Source: Planctomycetaceae bacterium
GTDB taxonomy: Bacteria > Planctomycetota > Planctomycetia > Planctomycetales > Planctomycetaceae
Assembly (NCBI GenBank): GCA_021732845.1
Contig: JAKFUF010000103.1
Span: 1 to 32,640 of the forward strand
Direction: 5' to 3'
DNA: 32,640 nt
Made by a program: the position numbers and the translations under genes. Positions 14,304 through 24,053 of the stretch are shown here, piece after piece (within the stretch, counting starts at the first letter, position 1; every line of letters begins with the position of its first letter). The notes under the pieces were generated by a model, which saw only the letters and a program-made list of their open reading frames with translations, was not told the origin of the DNA and searched no databases.

Positions 14304-16931
14304 TCAAAATCCGACACTATTGTACACATGCGACGTTCGCGTCATTGGACAAACATGCCGCGCGCTGCGCCCAGACGGACTCAAGGCCAGGCGGAAGCCG
14401 TTGTAGCTGAGCCGTCTCGACGGCGTGCTCCTGTCCCGGCTCGCCGACCGGCCGAACCCGGCGGTGTAGCTCCAGCTCCCGCCCCGGACGACCCGGTCCG
14501 AGCCTTCTCCTACCGTCACGAAAGGATCCACAGTCGCGCTGCCCCGACCGCCATAAGCCTTCGCGTCATAAATATCCTGACACCATTCCCACACGTTGCC
14601 ATGCATGTCCTTCGCCCCGAACGCATTCGCCTGAAACTGTCCCACTGGGGCCGTAAACACAAAACCGTCCGTCGCCGCAATCGTCGAAATGTTGGATTTC
14701 GAGAGCTTCGCCTTGGCGGTCCCATCCGCGATGTTTCCGACAGCAGCCAACCGCGCGGGTTCGTCGCCGCACGAAAAAATGGCCTGGCTTCCCGCCCGGC
14801 AGGCATATTCCCACTCCGCCTCCGTCGGCAGCCGGTAGCCGGGTTCGCCGGTGAACGTCGTTGTTTCTCCTTCGATCTTGTAGGCGGCCGGCTTGCCCTC
14901 CTTCCGGCTCCGCCAGTTGCAGTAGGCCACCGCATCGTTCCACGAGACATTGACCACGGGATGGCTGTCCGTCTGTGCGAAGCCGGGATTGCGCCAGGTG
15001 TACTCCGGCTTTTGCGAAAAGCTCTCCTCCTGTTCGTCGAAGCCATATCCGCCTTTGCCGTCGCGCTCGGCTTCGGTCTTGTAGCTCTCTGCCGTCACGA
15101 AGGCCGCGAACTCCCCCTTGGTCAACTCGTGCTGGCCCAGATAAAACGGTTTGGTGATCTGAACGTGGTGCGCGGGCTGCTCGTCGGCGGCGTATTCCTT
15201 CTTGAACGACGGATCGAATTTCAGCACGGCGTCCAGTTGCTCGGAAGTCGAGCCCATCTGAAACTCTCCCGCCGGGATGAGCAGCAGTGGCTCCGTTCCT
15301 ATCGACGTGACGGTCTCAGGGATGCCGAGAAACTCGCTCCAGCCTTTCCGGGCCGCACCCGCCTTCGCCGCGGTGAAGGGCGACTGCAGCAACTCGGGCC
15401 GGGTTTTGACCGGCGGCGGTGGTGATTCCTTGGGCATCTTTTCAATCGGTGGACCGGCTGACGACCGGACTGGCGCGGAGGTCTTAAGACTACCAATCGA
15501 CGCGCCGGCTGCTGCCGAACCCGACTTGCCCTTGTCGGGACTGAGCGCCACCTCCGTCTTGCGGGGCTCAGGGGGCATTTCTGGACCGGTTGTGCTCTCA
15601 GGCACTGGTTTTGCCTGGGCCACGGGAGCACCGGCTGTGGAGGATTCCGCCATGGGAGCAACAGCTTCAAGGGGGGCTTTGGGCGCGACCTTGTTTGGCG
15701 CGACCTTGTGCGGTACGGACGCGGCAGGCTCGCCCCCTGGTGGCGAAGCCTGGGCCACCTCGACATCCGGCACCGCACCGCTTCGGCCCGAAAACAGGCC
15801 TGCTCCCCACGCCGCCACGCCGACCAGCGCTGCCATGAAGGCCGTGGCGGCCAGCAGGCCGATCAGTGGCATCCGTCGCAGCATGGGAGCGGGCCGCCGC
15901 GCCTGGTGCGTGTCGCGGACACTGGAGTTGGCGGTCTCGATGACCAGTGCCGGACGCGAGGCGCGGGACTGGGAGCCACGGTCGTGAGGCGAAATCCCCG
16001 CCGAACTGGATGCGCGAGAATGGTCCATGCCGGATTCGGCAGGCGGATGCCAGCGCTCTCCGCCGTGCCGCGCCTCGCCGGCAGCCACCGGCGCGACGCG
16101 CAGCAGGTGGTCGAGTTCCAACACGAGCGTGTGCGCGTCGGCGATCCGCTGCTCACGATGCGGTTCCATCGACCTGGCAACCAGTTCCGCCACCTCCGCC
16201 GGAATGTCGGCGCGAACGCTGTCCAGCCGTTCGGCGACGGTGTAGCCCGCCACTTTCATGATCATCAGGTGGACACTCTTCTCCAGAAACGGCGGGTTGC
16301 CGCTCAGCAGGTTGTAGGCGGTCGTCCCCAGCGAATAGATGTCGGAGCGGTGGTCCAGCCGCTCGCTGCGGCACTGCTCGGGAGACATGTAGGCCGGCGA
16401 GCCCACAATGCCGCTGGTCATGCTTGCGTCCGGGTCCTCCTCGCGGACGAGGCCGAAATCCATCACCAGCACCCGGCCCTCGGGGGTGAGCATGATGTTG
16501 TGGGGCTTGATGTCCCGGTGGATCAGCCCGCGCTTGTGGACCGCCTCCAACCCGCGCGCCGCGTCACGGATCCATGTCAGCACCACCGGCCACTCCAGCG
16601 GGGCCGGGGCCGCTTTCAAAACCTGCGCCAGGTCCTGCCCGTCAACGAACTGCATCACAATGTAGAGCAGGCCGTTCAGCTCGCCCGCGTCGTAAATCGT
16701 GATGACATTCTGATGATCGACCTTGGCCGCGAGCCGCGCCTCCTTCAAGAACCGCTCGCGGGCCTGTTGCTGGTTCTGCAGCTTGGCCCGCGCGGTCTTG
16801 ATCGCCACCGGCTTCTGCAGCACGAGATGTTCGGCCAGATACACCTCGCCCATCCCGCCGCTGCCCAAAAGCCGCTCGATCCGGCAGCCGCCCAGCAGCA
16901 TCCCCGGCTTCAGTTCGCCCGTGTCGGCCAT
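14304..16931 (-). CDS. Second membrane Ser/Thr kinase with FGE-sulfatase-like domain
   Basis: 875 residues from the ATG at 16929-16931 (MADTGELKPG). The frame is open 106 codons further but that stretch contains heptamer repeats and is not gene-like. Kinase domain about 16-278: glycine loop GSGGMGEV, Lys45, HRDIKPHN (138 on), DFG (158-160), GSPAYMSPEQ. A Ser/Arg-rich linker leads to a membrane helix at about 354-380, then a ~150-residue Ala/Pro/Lys-rich spacer and an FGE-like domain from about 547 (IPAGEFQMGS, YRLPTEAEWEYACRAG, GNVWEWCQDIYD, VVRGGSW). It is a paralogue of the kinase at 1007-3343 with a much longer extracytoplasmic stalk. The last 21 residues extend past the usual FGE end (GFRLALSPSG). 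All catalytic residues are present; the substrate is unknown. Confidence 0.9.
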   Translation of the reverse strand: MADTGELKPGMLLGGCRIERLLGSGGMGEVYLAEHLVLQKPVAIKTARAKLQNQQQARERFLKEARLAAKVDHQNVITIYDAGELNGLLYIVMQFVDGQDLAQVLKAAPAPLEWPVVLTWIRDAARGLEAVHKRGLIHRDIKPHNIMLTPEGRVLVMDFGLVREEDPDASMTSGIVGSPAYMSPEQCRSERLDHRSDIYSLGTTAYNLLSGNPPFLEKSVHLMIMKVAGYTVAERLDSVRADIPAEVAELVARSMEPHREQRIADAHTLVLELDHLLRVAPVAAGEARHGGERWHPPAESGMDHSRASSSAGISPHDRGSQSRASRPALVIETANSSVRDTHQARRPAPMLRRMPLIGLLAATAFMAALVGVAAWGAGLFSGRSGAVPDVEVAQASPPGGEPAASVPHKVAPNKVAPKAPLEAVAPMAESSTAGAPVAQAKPVPESTTGPEMPPEPRKTEVALSPDKGKSGSAAAGASIGSLKTSAPVRSSAGPPIEKMPKESPPPPVKTRPELLQSPFTAAKAGAARKGWSEFLGIPETVTSIGTEPLLLIPAGEFQMGSTSEQLDAVLKFDPSFKKEYAADEQPAHHVQITKPFYLGQHELTKGEFAAFVTAESYKTEAERDGKGGYGFDEQEESFSQKPEYTWRNPGFAQTDSHPVVNVSWNDAVAYCNWRSRKEGKPAAYKIEGETTTFTGEPGYRLPTEAEWEYACRAGSQAIFSCGDEPARLAAVGNIADGTAKAKLSKSNISTIAATDGFVFTAPVGQFQANAFGAKDMHGNVWEWCQDIYDAKAYGGRGSATVDPFVTVGEGSDRVVRGGSWSYTAGFGRSASRDRSTPSRRLSYNGFRLALSPSGRSARHVCPMTRTSHVYNSVGF

Positions 16932-17302
16932 GTTGTGTCCCAAATCTGCCAGGCAATTCTTCTTCCAGTATCCATCCGGCGCGGCATTCGCCAGATTCCA
17001 TCGGTTGGACAGCCCGTTCGATGCTACACGATTCGGCGTGGGGATGCCAAAAACTCCTGAGGCTGGAGGCTGGAGGCTGGAGGCTGGCGAGGATTCGAGT
17101 CGGGTGTGTGAAGCGCAGCGCAACACACCCGACACTGGGCATCCGGCTGGAAAAGCCCGCCTGAGTCGGTAAGCTGGCGGCGTGACACCTTGATAATTTT
17201 GCGTGATTTCGGGACTGTCGCGGATCCGCTCGCTGACGCTCACTTCCAATCCGCTGGCGGTATCCCGGAATCACGCAAGGCCATCCCGCATCAGGAATCC
17301 CC
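16932..17302. other. Divergent intergenic region with heptamer repeat
   Basis: Lies between the divergent kinase and lactonase genes, so it must hold both promoters; no convincing -35/-10 pair is seen. Four tandem GAGGCTG heptamers occupy 17059-17086. Confidence 0.55.
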
Positions 17303-18196
17303 ATGCCCCGCCTGCACCTGAAGTTGACCCTGCTTGTCGCCATTGTTGTCTGGGCGTCAGCGCTGCCCGCCCAGGACATGGCGCTCAGTGGCGTGCTGAT
17401 CGACGGCGAAGACTGGCAGCTCGTGGCAGAAGGGTTCAAGTTCACCGAGGGGCCGGCGGTGGATGCCGAAGGAAACGTCTTCTTCACCGACATTCCCCAC
17501 AGCCGCATTCACAAGATTGATGCAGGCACCGGCAAAGTGAGCCTCTTCGCCGAGAACACCGGTGGTGCGAACGGCCTGATGTTCGGTCCCGACGGCCGGC
17601 TGTACGCCTGCCAGAACGAGAAGAAGCAAATCGGGGCGTTCGATGCGCAGGGCAGGGTGGAGGTGATCGCCTCCGAGGTCCAGTCGAACGATCTGGTCGT
17701 GGCGGCGAACGGAGCCATCTTCTTCACCGATCCCCCGGGCGGAAAGGTCTGGCACATCAGCCCGGAGCGAGAAAAGAAAGTCGTGGCGGAAGGGCTCAAG
17801 CCGAATGGCTTGGTTCTGTGGCGGCAGGGGGGGACGCTGGTGGTGACGGACGGAATGGAGGCCAATTTGTGGACGTTTCGCGTCGAAGCCGGCGGCGCAC
17901 TGACCGGCAAGGAGCGCTACTACGGTCCGCTGCAGCTCCCCACACGGGCCGACCGTCCCGGATCCGATGGAATGACGATCGATGCCCAGGGGCGGCTGTA
18001 CGTCACCACGCGGGCCGGGCTGCAGGTGTTCGACCCGATCGGGCGGCTCAGCGGTTCGATTCTGAAGCCACACGCGGGGCCGCTGTCCAATGTCTGTTTT
18101 GGCGGCAAGGATCTTAAGACGCTGTACGTGACGGCGGGCGACAAAGTGTATAAGCGCAACGTTCAGGCATCGGGCTTCCGTTATGGCATGAAGTGA
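17303..18196 (+). CDS. SMP-30/gluconolactonase-like secreted protein
   Basis: 297 residues, with AGGA seven bases before the ATG. Residues 1-23 are a signal peptide (LTLLVAIVVWASALPAQ), so it is exported. The rest is a six-bladed propeller of the SMP-30/gluconolactonase/LRE family: FTEGPAVDAEGNVFFTD (Glu49), SNDLVVAANGAIFFTDPP (Asn129), KPNGLVLW (Asn168) and PGSDGMTIDAQGRLYVTT (Asp222). These are the positions that bind the catalytic metal in the family. It likely hydrolyses a sugar lactone or similar ester in the periplasm; the substrate is not readable. It is transcribed away from the kinase and ends before repeat copy B. Confidence 0.9.
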   Translation: MPRLHLKLTLLVAIVVWASALPAQDMALSGVLIDGEDWQLVAEGFKFTEGPAVDAEGNVFFTDIPHSRIHKIDAGTGKVSLFAENTGGANGLMFGPDGRLYACQNEKKQIGAFDAQGRVEVIASEVQSNDLVVAANGAIFFTDPPGGKVWHISPEREKKVVAEGLKPNGLVLWRQGGTLVVTDGMEANLWTFRVEAGGALTGKERYYGPLQLPTRADRPGSDGMTIDAQGRLYVTTRAGLQVFDPIGRLSGSILKPHAGPLSNVCFGGKDLKTLYVTAGDKVYKRNVQASGFRYGMK

Positions 18197-18271
18197 GGAT
18201 CGACTTGCCAGCCAATGAGCCGGAGGGCCTTAGGATCGCAGCAACAATAACTGTGACATTTGTCTCCCTAT

Positions 18272-18557
18272 CCAGCAGCGAACGCCATCAAAGACAACGA
18301 ATGAAGTTGGTGGTGAAGTCGACAGGCCTGGCAAAACGGTGCGGGAATCGTACGGTCATAAATTAACCACGAATTCTCGCGAATCTTACGAATTTCACGA
18401 ATGATCAACCGGCATGGCTGGGCGGTTGACGGAATCCTGCTCGTTGTTATTCGTGACATTCGTCTTATTCGTGAAAATTCGTGGTTCCCCTTTTCGTTGC
18501 CTAAGACCGGCATTCGGTCAGCATCTTGAAGCGTGCTTTATTCTTTCTCCGGTCCTT
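18272..18557 (-). repeat. Dispersed ~286-bp repeat, copy B (inverted)
   Basis: Reverse complement of copy A (13927-14212) over the same length, ending in GGTCCTT. The hairpin arms are at about 18366-18384 and 18467-18485. It lies between two converging genes, as copy A does. The remaining bases of 18197-18614 show nothing else. Confidence 0.8.
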
Positions 18558-18614
18558 ACCGCGCGCCGCGCGGGGGCAAGCCTGCGAAGCGGCTTCGCGC
18601 ACGATCTGCCGAAA

Positions 18615-20198
18615 TCAACCCTGCCATAACCTGGCAATCACTGGCCACTGCTTCTGGAAAAACACCAGCAGGGCGAAGCCCAAATAGAACACCGCACACA
18701 AAGCCACGCCGAGAGATTGATACCAGCGCGGCCGAATGGCGCGGGGCAGCAGCGTGTGGTTGATCCACAGGAGCTGGAGTGCGGTCAGGCCAATCGCCAG
18801 GTTGTTCAGGTTGGCGGTGACCAGCGTCATCAGTTCAGGCGTGCCAAACGTATTGAACAGGTACGCACAGACAAATGACCAGAGGACATAACTCCCGAGG
18901 ATGCCATAGTAGATCCACTTGACCTGTCCGGGGTGGTAGGTGTTGCGAATGCGGGGGCTCGCGGTCCACAGGGCGTCGGTCCAGCGGCGGCTGAAGTCAT
19001 CGATGATTGACATCTGGCTCGGCAGCAAGACTGCCAGGCCGGCAAACAGGGCCGTGATCCACAACAGTTTGGGAATGACCGTGCCCAGCCCCGTCGCCAA
19101 CCGCATGCCGTCTGCCGTGATCAGCGCCTGAGCCCAGGCCAGATCGGACTGTTTCAATGTCGAACTGGCGGCGAAATGAATCGACATCAGCGCCGGCAGT
19201 GCCATCCCCATGAAACAGCCGGGGGCCCAGACGTAAACCTGATCGATCAGGATATACCGCCACCATAATTTCCATTTGCGCAGGTTGTCGGCGGTGATGG
19301 GGAACACCGTCCCCACGTGGCTCAGCGTCACATTCGTTCCACCGACAGCGCTGCCGATCGCCCCCACGTGGCTGCCCATCCCCCAGCCCTTGTCCCGCAC
19401 GAAATTGCTGTAGGTCGAGTTCCCCAACCCGCCGCCTCCGGCATAACCGGCGAACGCTCCCAGCACGGCGATGTTCGCCAGCGACACGGCGGGAAATGTG
19501 CCGAAGTGGCTGTAATGCTCAAAGGCGTTCACCACGGTTTCGCGGCCCTGGCCGTCGGAGACCGGGACATTGCCAAACTTGGTGAAGCCGCTGAAGATCT
19601 GCCACCAGTGCAGCGGCTCCACGAAACAGATTCCGACCAGCAGGCAGAACCCCAGCACGAACATGACCTTGGCGGTCATGACGGCCTGCAGCATGTTGTA
19701 CACCTTGCCGCCCACGAGGACGGGCAACGCGATGGCCAGCAGGCAGACATAGGCGAGGCCGATGACGAGCCACTTGTCATCGGCGGTTGGCGGGCGGTTG
19801 AGCCACAGTGAGGCGATGATTGCCGCACCATGCGTGGACAAGCCGGGAATGAGGGCGCTGCCATTGAGCAGCAGCATCAACCCCATCCAGAACCGTGGCC
19901 CGGGGCGCATCCGCAGGAAGCCGGTGAACACCGGTTCGCCGCAGTAGAGCGCGTAGCGGCCGCACTCCATGTTGTAAAACACCTGCAGGACGATGGCGAT
20001 GGTGGCGATCCACATCAGTCCGCCGCCGTACTTGGCGGTGACCTGCGGACCCAGCAGCCATTCACCGCCGCCAATCTGGATTCCCATCATGACGATGCCC
20101 GGGCCGATAAAGCTGGTCCAGTTCCGCCACGAGAGCGGCCGGGGCTCCGGCAGGTCAGCGGTATCCCAGTCGGGAATGGACGTAGACGGACTCGGCAT
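18615..20198 (-). CDS. Nramp-like membrane transporter with atypical metal site
   Basis: 527 residues from the ATG at 20196-20198, seven bases after GAGG; an ATG two codons upstream lies too close to that GAGG. The frame is open 90 codons further but enters the tandem repeat region. There are about 11-12 membrane helices. The N-terminus reads FIGPGIVMMGIQIGGGEWLL where classical Nramp proteins have GPG ... DPGN. The segment SAVGGTNVTLSHVG replaces the MPHN helix-6 motif. The overall length and the GPG start fit the Nramp superfamily, but the Asp, Asn and Met metal ligands are not conserved. Substrate probably differs (Mg2+, another cation, or something else). Confidence 0.8.
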   Translation of the reverse strand: MPSPSTSIPDWDTADLPEPRPLSWRNWTSFIGPGIVMMGIQIGGGEWLLGPQVTAKYGGGLMWIATIAIVLQVFYNMECGRYALYCGEPVFTGFLRMRPGPRFWMGLMLLLNGSALIPGLSTHGAAIIASLWLNRPPTADDKWLVIGLAYVCLLAIALPVLVGGKVYNMLQAVMTAKVMFVLGFCLLVGICFVEPLHWWQIFSGFTKFGNVPVSDGQGRETVVNAFEHYSHFGTFPAVSLANIAVLGAFAGYAGGGGLGNSTYSNFVRDKGWGMGSHVGAIGSAVGGTNVTLSHVGTVFPITADNLRKWKLWWRYILIDQVYVWAPGCFMGMALPALMSIHFAASSTLKQSDLAWAQALITADGMRLATGLGTVIPKLLWITALFAGLAVLLPSQMSIIDDFSRRWTDALWTASPRIRNTYHPGQVKWIYYGILGSYVLWSFVCAYLFNTFGTPELMTLVTANLNNLAIGLTALQLLWINHTLLPRAIRPRWYQSLGVALCAVFYLGFALLVFFQKQWPVIARLWQG

Positions 20199-20480
20199 GA
20201 ACATGCCTCGGTCAGGTGGAGACCGCCGGTGGGGATCGGCGCAGGGGAATCGAGTCCGTGCATTTAACACGAACGGGATGTTGAAAGCTTCCGTTGGCGG
20301 GAAAAAGATGGCATCACCCGCTCGGTCGAAATCGAACCGCTTGGGCGACGCCGCCAGGCGTGCGCGTTTTTTGGCTGAGCATGACGAGCGAAAGGCGACA
20401 TTCAGCAGCCCGACATCAGGGGCGGCTGACCATCGCACGCGTGGCAAGGACCGGTTGCAGCGGCGGTGAGTCACAACGTA

Positions 20481-21345
20481 GGCGAGTCACTCCGTGACTC
20501 GAACTGGCCGGAGTGACTGGGTGACTTTGAGACTCACGGAGCGTTTGCGCGCTGCCGCTCGCTTTGGAGGGCAAGCCGTCCAGGAAGCCACGATGCGAGT
20601 CACGGAGTGACTCGGCTACTTTGCGCTCGCTCTGCGAGAGGCACGGCGGTCCGGCGATGGCAAGTACCGATGCAACCGACAGGCCCTGAACTCGGTGGGG
20701 CGGCTGACCATCACAGGCGTGGCACGGACCGGTTGCGGCGGCCGTCACTAACAACGTAGGCGAGTCACTCCGTGACTCGAACCCGGCCGGAGTGACTGGG
20801 CGACTTTGAGACTCACGGAGCGTTTGCGCGCTGCCGCTCGCTTTGGAGGGCAAGCCGTCCAGGAAGCCACGATGCGAGTCACGGAGTGACTCGGCTACTT
20901 TGCGCTCGCTCTGCGAGAGGCACGGCGGTCCGGCGATGGCAAGTACCGATGCAACCGACAGGCCCTGAACTCGGTGGGGCGGCTGACCATCACAGGCGTG
21001 GCAAGGAACGGTTGCGGCGACCGTCACTAAAAACGTAGGCGAGTCACTCCGTGACTCGAACTGGCCGGAGTGACTGGGCGACTTTGAGACACGGAGCGTT
21101 TGCGCGCTGCCGCTCGCTTTGGAGGGCAAGCCGTCCAGGAAGCCACGATGCGAGTCACGGAGTGACTCGGCTACTTTGCGCTCGCTCTGCGAGAGGCACG
21201 GCGGTCCGGCGATGCCAGTACCGATGCAACCGACAGGCCCTGAACTCGGTGGGGCGGCTGACCATCACAGGCGTGGCAAGGAACGGTTGCGGCGGCGGTG
21301 AGTCACAACGTAGGCGAGTCACTCCGTGACTCGAACTGGCGAACT
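20481..21345. repeat. Three tandem ~278-bp repeats plus partial fourth
   Basis: The word GGCGAGTCACTCCGTGACTC begins at 20481, 20759, 21038 and 21313, giving periods of 278, 279 and 275. Copies appear over 90 percent alike by eye. The last copy breaks off after ~33 bases, and ~60 bases of a unit's end also precede the first copy (from about 20420). Each unit holds two near-palindromes, CGAGTCACTCCGTGACTCG and CGAGTCACGGAGTGACTCG, ~130 bases apart. Copies 2 and 3 differ by a few bases and short indels. The other parts of 20199-21508 hold no gene. Confidence 0.9.
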
Positions 21346-21508
21346 GGCCACCGTCCGTTTGAAATTCCGCTTCCGGCATGGTACATCCGTAACCGAAGTC
21401 CTATCGTTGCCAATCTCTTGCCATGCAGGTGGAATGTTCATTCCCCACCCGCAGCCCAGATGACGACACCTTCAAGCTGACACGCTGAAGCCGATCAGGA
21501 GAAGCGCC

Positions 21509-23665
21509 GTGATTCACCGCGTGCATGTTCTGTGTGGGCTGTTGTTTACGGCATTGATCTCGCTGCCGCTTCCGGCTGCCGAGAACCCGGCTGCCGAGAA
21601 CCCGGTCGACCAGCGGTTGAATGCCGAGAATCAAGGCCGCAAGGCACCAGCCGCCGCACCAGTCCTTGACGATTTGCCGTTCCTCCGCCGGGTGATGGTC
21701 GACCTGATCGGCCGCATCCCGACGCAGGCGGAAGTTCTGGAGTTCCAGCAGCTTCCGGCGGAAACGCGGCGGGCACTGGTCATCGACAAGCTCCTCGCCG
21801 ACGCGCGGTTTTCCGATCGTTGGACCGTGTTCTTCGCCGATATGCTTCGGATTCGGACCGGGGCTGAAGGGGGCGGGGCCTATCTGGCCTTCGTGCATCA
21901 GTCGCTGGAGCAACAACTGCCCTACGACAAGATGTGCCGGCAATTGATCGCCGCCAACGGGCGGGCCAACGTCGTGCCGGAAGTCGGTTTCGTGCTGGGA
22001 GATGATGCGGATCCGATGGCGCTGGCTGGAGCCACGGCGCAGACATTTTTGGGGATCCGGATTGCGTGCGCCCAGTGTCACGACCACCCGTTTGACCAGT
22101 GGAAGCGCGACCAGTTTTATGGTTTGGCGGCGTATTTCGGCCAGACCCGCCGCGTCGAACGCCGCTTCAAAATGACGCTGTATGGTGTGTTCACCCAGGA
22201 TGTCGAGCAGACGAGCGTCCTTTGGCCACCCGAAGGCGTTGCTCCCGCCGACAAGCGGCAGGCTATGAAGCCGGCCTTCCCGTTCACTCTGGATGAGGCC
22301 GATGGCCCCCACGTCGAACGGCTCGCCGTACTGCGCGATGAGGAGGCAAAGAGTCGCACCGTGGCCAAGTCGGACGAAGCCAATCTCGACGATCTGTTGG
22401 ATGCCGCCGACGCCACCGCCAAGAAGGCGACCGAAGGTGCTGACGAGGACGGAGTCCTGGGTGAAGCGAAAAGCGATGTGCGCGGGATCGACATTCTCAA
22501 CCAGTCCGGTCAAAGCCAACGGCGGGCGCTGTTGGCCGACCAGATCGTTTCGCCGCGCAACCGCCAGTTTGCCCGTGCCCTGGTGAATCGCGTCTGGGCT
22601 GAACTGGTGGGGCAGGGGTTCGTGAACCCGATTGACGATTTCAGCGAACACAACGCCGTGAGCCACCCACAGACGCTGGATTACCTGGCCGAAGAGTTTA
22701 TTGCCAATGGCTACAACGTCCGCCAACTCGTGCGAATGATCGCCACCACCGATGCCTACCAGCGTGGCCGGTTGGCGGACATCGACGAAAAGACCCGCCG
22801 CGAAGCGGAGGACTCGTTTGTCTCGGCACCGGTGCGGCGGATGACCTCGGAAGTGCTGTACGACAGCATTGTCCTCGCCGGACACCTGTTCGAGGTCAAG
22901 CATGAGGCCGGCAAAAACATGAAGACGCAATGGATTCTCCAACAACTAGAGAAGTCCAAGGCGGGGAAGCTGGCTCCAACAGCGCTCGCTGCCAAGGATG
23001 GGAAAAAGCCGGGCGAAGAGACGGCGATGGCCGTGGATGGCGTGACGAGCGGTGCCGCCAAGCCCAAGCGGTACGACCTGGAATCGGCCTTGGAAGTCGA
23101 TTTCAACGCGGTGCTGAAGGCCGCCAAAGACGACAAGGACCAGGAGCCGGATGTCGAAGAGATGGAGATGGTCTCCAAAGAGCAACTGGAGGCCGAAGAA
23201 GCCATGCGGACGATGCGCAGGAAGAATGCGACCTACATCGACCAGTACACTCGCCAGATCGTCGATGACAACCCGAAGTTCACCAGTTCGCTCCGCATGG
23301 CGTCACCCGCCGATCCCTCGCACTTCCTGCGGGTCTTCGGCCAGCCGCCGCGCGACGCCCTCGGCCAGTTCCGCGACAGCAACGCCACCATGCGCCAGGC
23401 CCTGATGATGCTCAACGGCCGCCTGACCCACGAGGCCGCCCGCGTCGGTGAACTGGAACCGGTGTTCGCGCTCGTCAGTGGCAAAAAGTCGAATCTCAAA
23501 CAGGCCATCGAACTGGTTTACATGGAACTATTCACCCGCGCCCCGAGCGCCGCTGAAGTCGAAGAGGGCGTGGCGATCATCAACGACAACGAGTCCAAGC
23601 TGGAAGGCCTGGCGGACCTGCGGTGGATTCTGTTCAACTCGCATGAGTTCCGGTTCATTCCGTGA
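21509..23665 (+). CDS. DUF1549/DUF1553 (PSCyt2/PSD1) exported protein
   Basis: 718 residues from a GTG preceded by AGGAG seven bases upstream. A signal peptide (residues 1-24, LLFTALISLPLPAAE) is followed by a short AAENP duplication. The DUF1549 part (about 50-230) carries ACAQCHDHPFDQW with Cys187, Cys190 and His191, a CxxCH motif that could hold heme c. A charged linker of Lys/Glu/Asp (about 270-330) leads to the DUF1553 part (RQFARALVNRVWAELVGQGF ... SHEFRFIP). These proteins are massively expanded in planctomycetes, usually paired with a DUF1501 gene, as here. Their function is unproven. The separate N-terminal cytochrome domain of longer relatives is absent. Confidence 0.9.
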   Translation: MIHRVHVLCGLLFTALISLPLPAAENPAAENPVDQRLNAENQGRKAPAAAPVLDDLPFLRRVMVDLIGRIPTQAEVLEFQQLPAETRRALVIDKLLADARFSDRWTVFFADMLRIRTGAEGGGAYLAFVHQSLEQQLPYDKMCRQLIAANGRANVVPEVGFVLGDDADPMALAGATAQTFLGIRIACAQCHDHPFDQWKRDQFYGLAAYFGQTRRVERRFKMTLYGVFTQDVEQTSVLWPPEGVAPADKRQAMKPAFPFTLDEADGPHVERLAVLRDEEAKSRTVAKSDEANLDDLLDAADATAKKATEGADEDGVLGEAKSDVRGIDILNQSGQSQRRALLADQIVSPRNRQFARALVNRVWAELVGQGFVNPIDDFSEHNAVSHPQTLDYLAEEFIANGYNVRQLVRMIATTDAYQRGRLADIDEKTRREAEDSFVSAPVRRMTSEVLYDSIVLAGHLFEVKHEAGKNMKTQWILQQLEKSKAGKLAPTALAAKDGKKPGEETAMAVDGVTSGAAKPKRYDLESALEVDFNAVLKAAKDDKDQEPDVEEMEMVSKEQLEAEEAMRTMRRKNATYIDQYTRQIVDDNPKFTSSLRMASPADPSHFLRVFGQPPRDALGQFRDSNATMRQALMMLNGRLTHEAARVGELEPVFALVSGKKSNLKQAIELVYMELFTRAPSAAEVEEGVAIINDNESKLEGLADLRWILFNSHEFRFIP

Positions 23666-23753
23666 GGTTCTCGCTCCCAAAACGGAGTTTTGAACCACGA
23701 AAGGCACGAAGAACACGAAAGAATCGGCTGCAAATAACCCGTCGAGTATAGAT

Positions 23754-24005
23754 GTGCTTCAAGATGCTGACCGAAGGCCGACCCTAGATAACGAGAAAGG
23801 GAACCACGAATCTTCACGAATCTTCACGAATTCGACGAATGTCACGAATGACAACGAGAAGGATTCCATCGCCCGCGGAGCCATGCCGGTGGATCATTCG
23901 TGTAATTCGTAAGATTCGTGAAACTTCGTGGTTCAATTTTAAACCTCACGATTTACGCAGCGTTTTGGCGGATCAGTCGACTTGACCAATATCTACATTC
24001 GTTGA
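23754..24005 (+). repeat. Dispersed repeat, copy C (divergent, slightly short)
   Basis: Matches copy A from GTGCTTCAAGATGCTGACCG to CATTCGTTG. It adds an extra tandem CTTCACGAAT unit near 23815, and the hairpin arms differ by a few bases. It separates the DUF1549 gene from the DUF1501 gene, the usual partners. Confidence 0.75.
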
Positions 24006-24053
24006 CCCGCACCTGACAAACGACCGTCATCCCTCATCCAGACCGCACCCATC

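Noticed and set aside
16932-17249. 106-codon N-terminal extension of the second kinase
   Set aside because: Contains the GAGGCTG heptamer array and no conserved sequence; the kinase family normally starts close to the position chosen.
20199-20474. 90-codon N-terminal extension of the transporter
   Set aside because: Runs into the tandem-repeat region; a GAGG at good spacing supports the ATG at 20196-20198.
20416-21129. 237-codon repetitive frame on -
   Set aside because: It follows the tandem repeats, starts inside a repeat unit, has no ribosome-binding site and its first half-unit overlaps the upstream extension of the transporter frame. Treated as a by-product of the repeat period.
20481-21345. 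CRISPR-like array
   Set aside because: Units are ~278 bp and almost identical over their whole length; there is no short repeat/variable spacer pattern and no cas gene.
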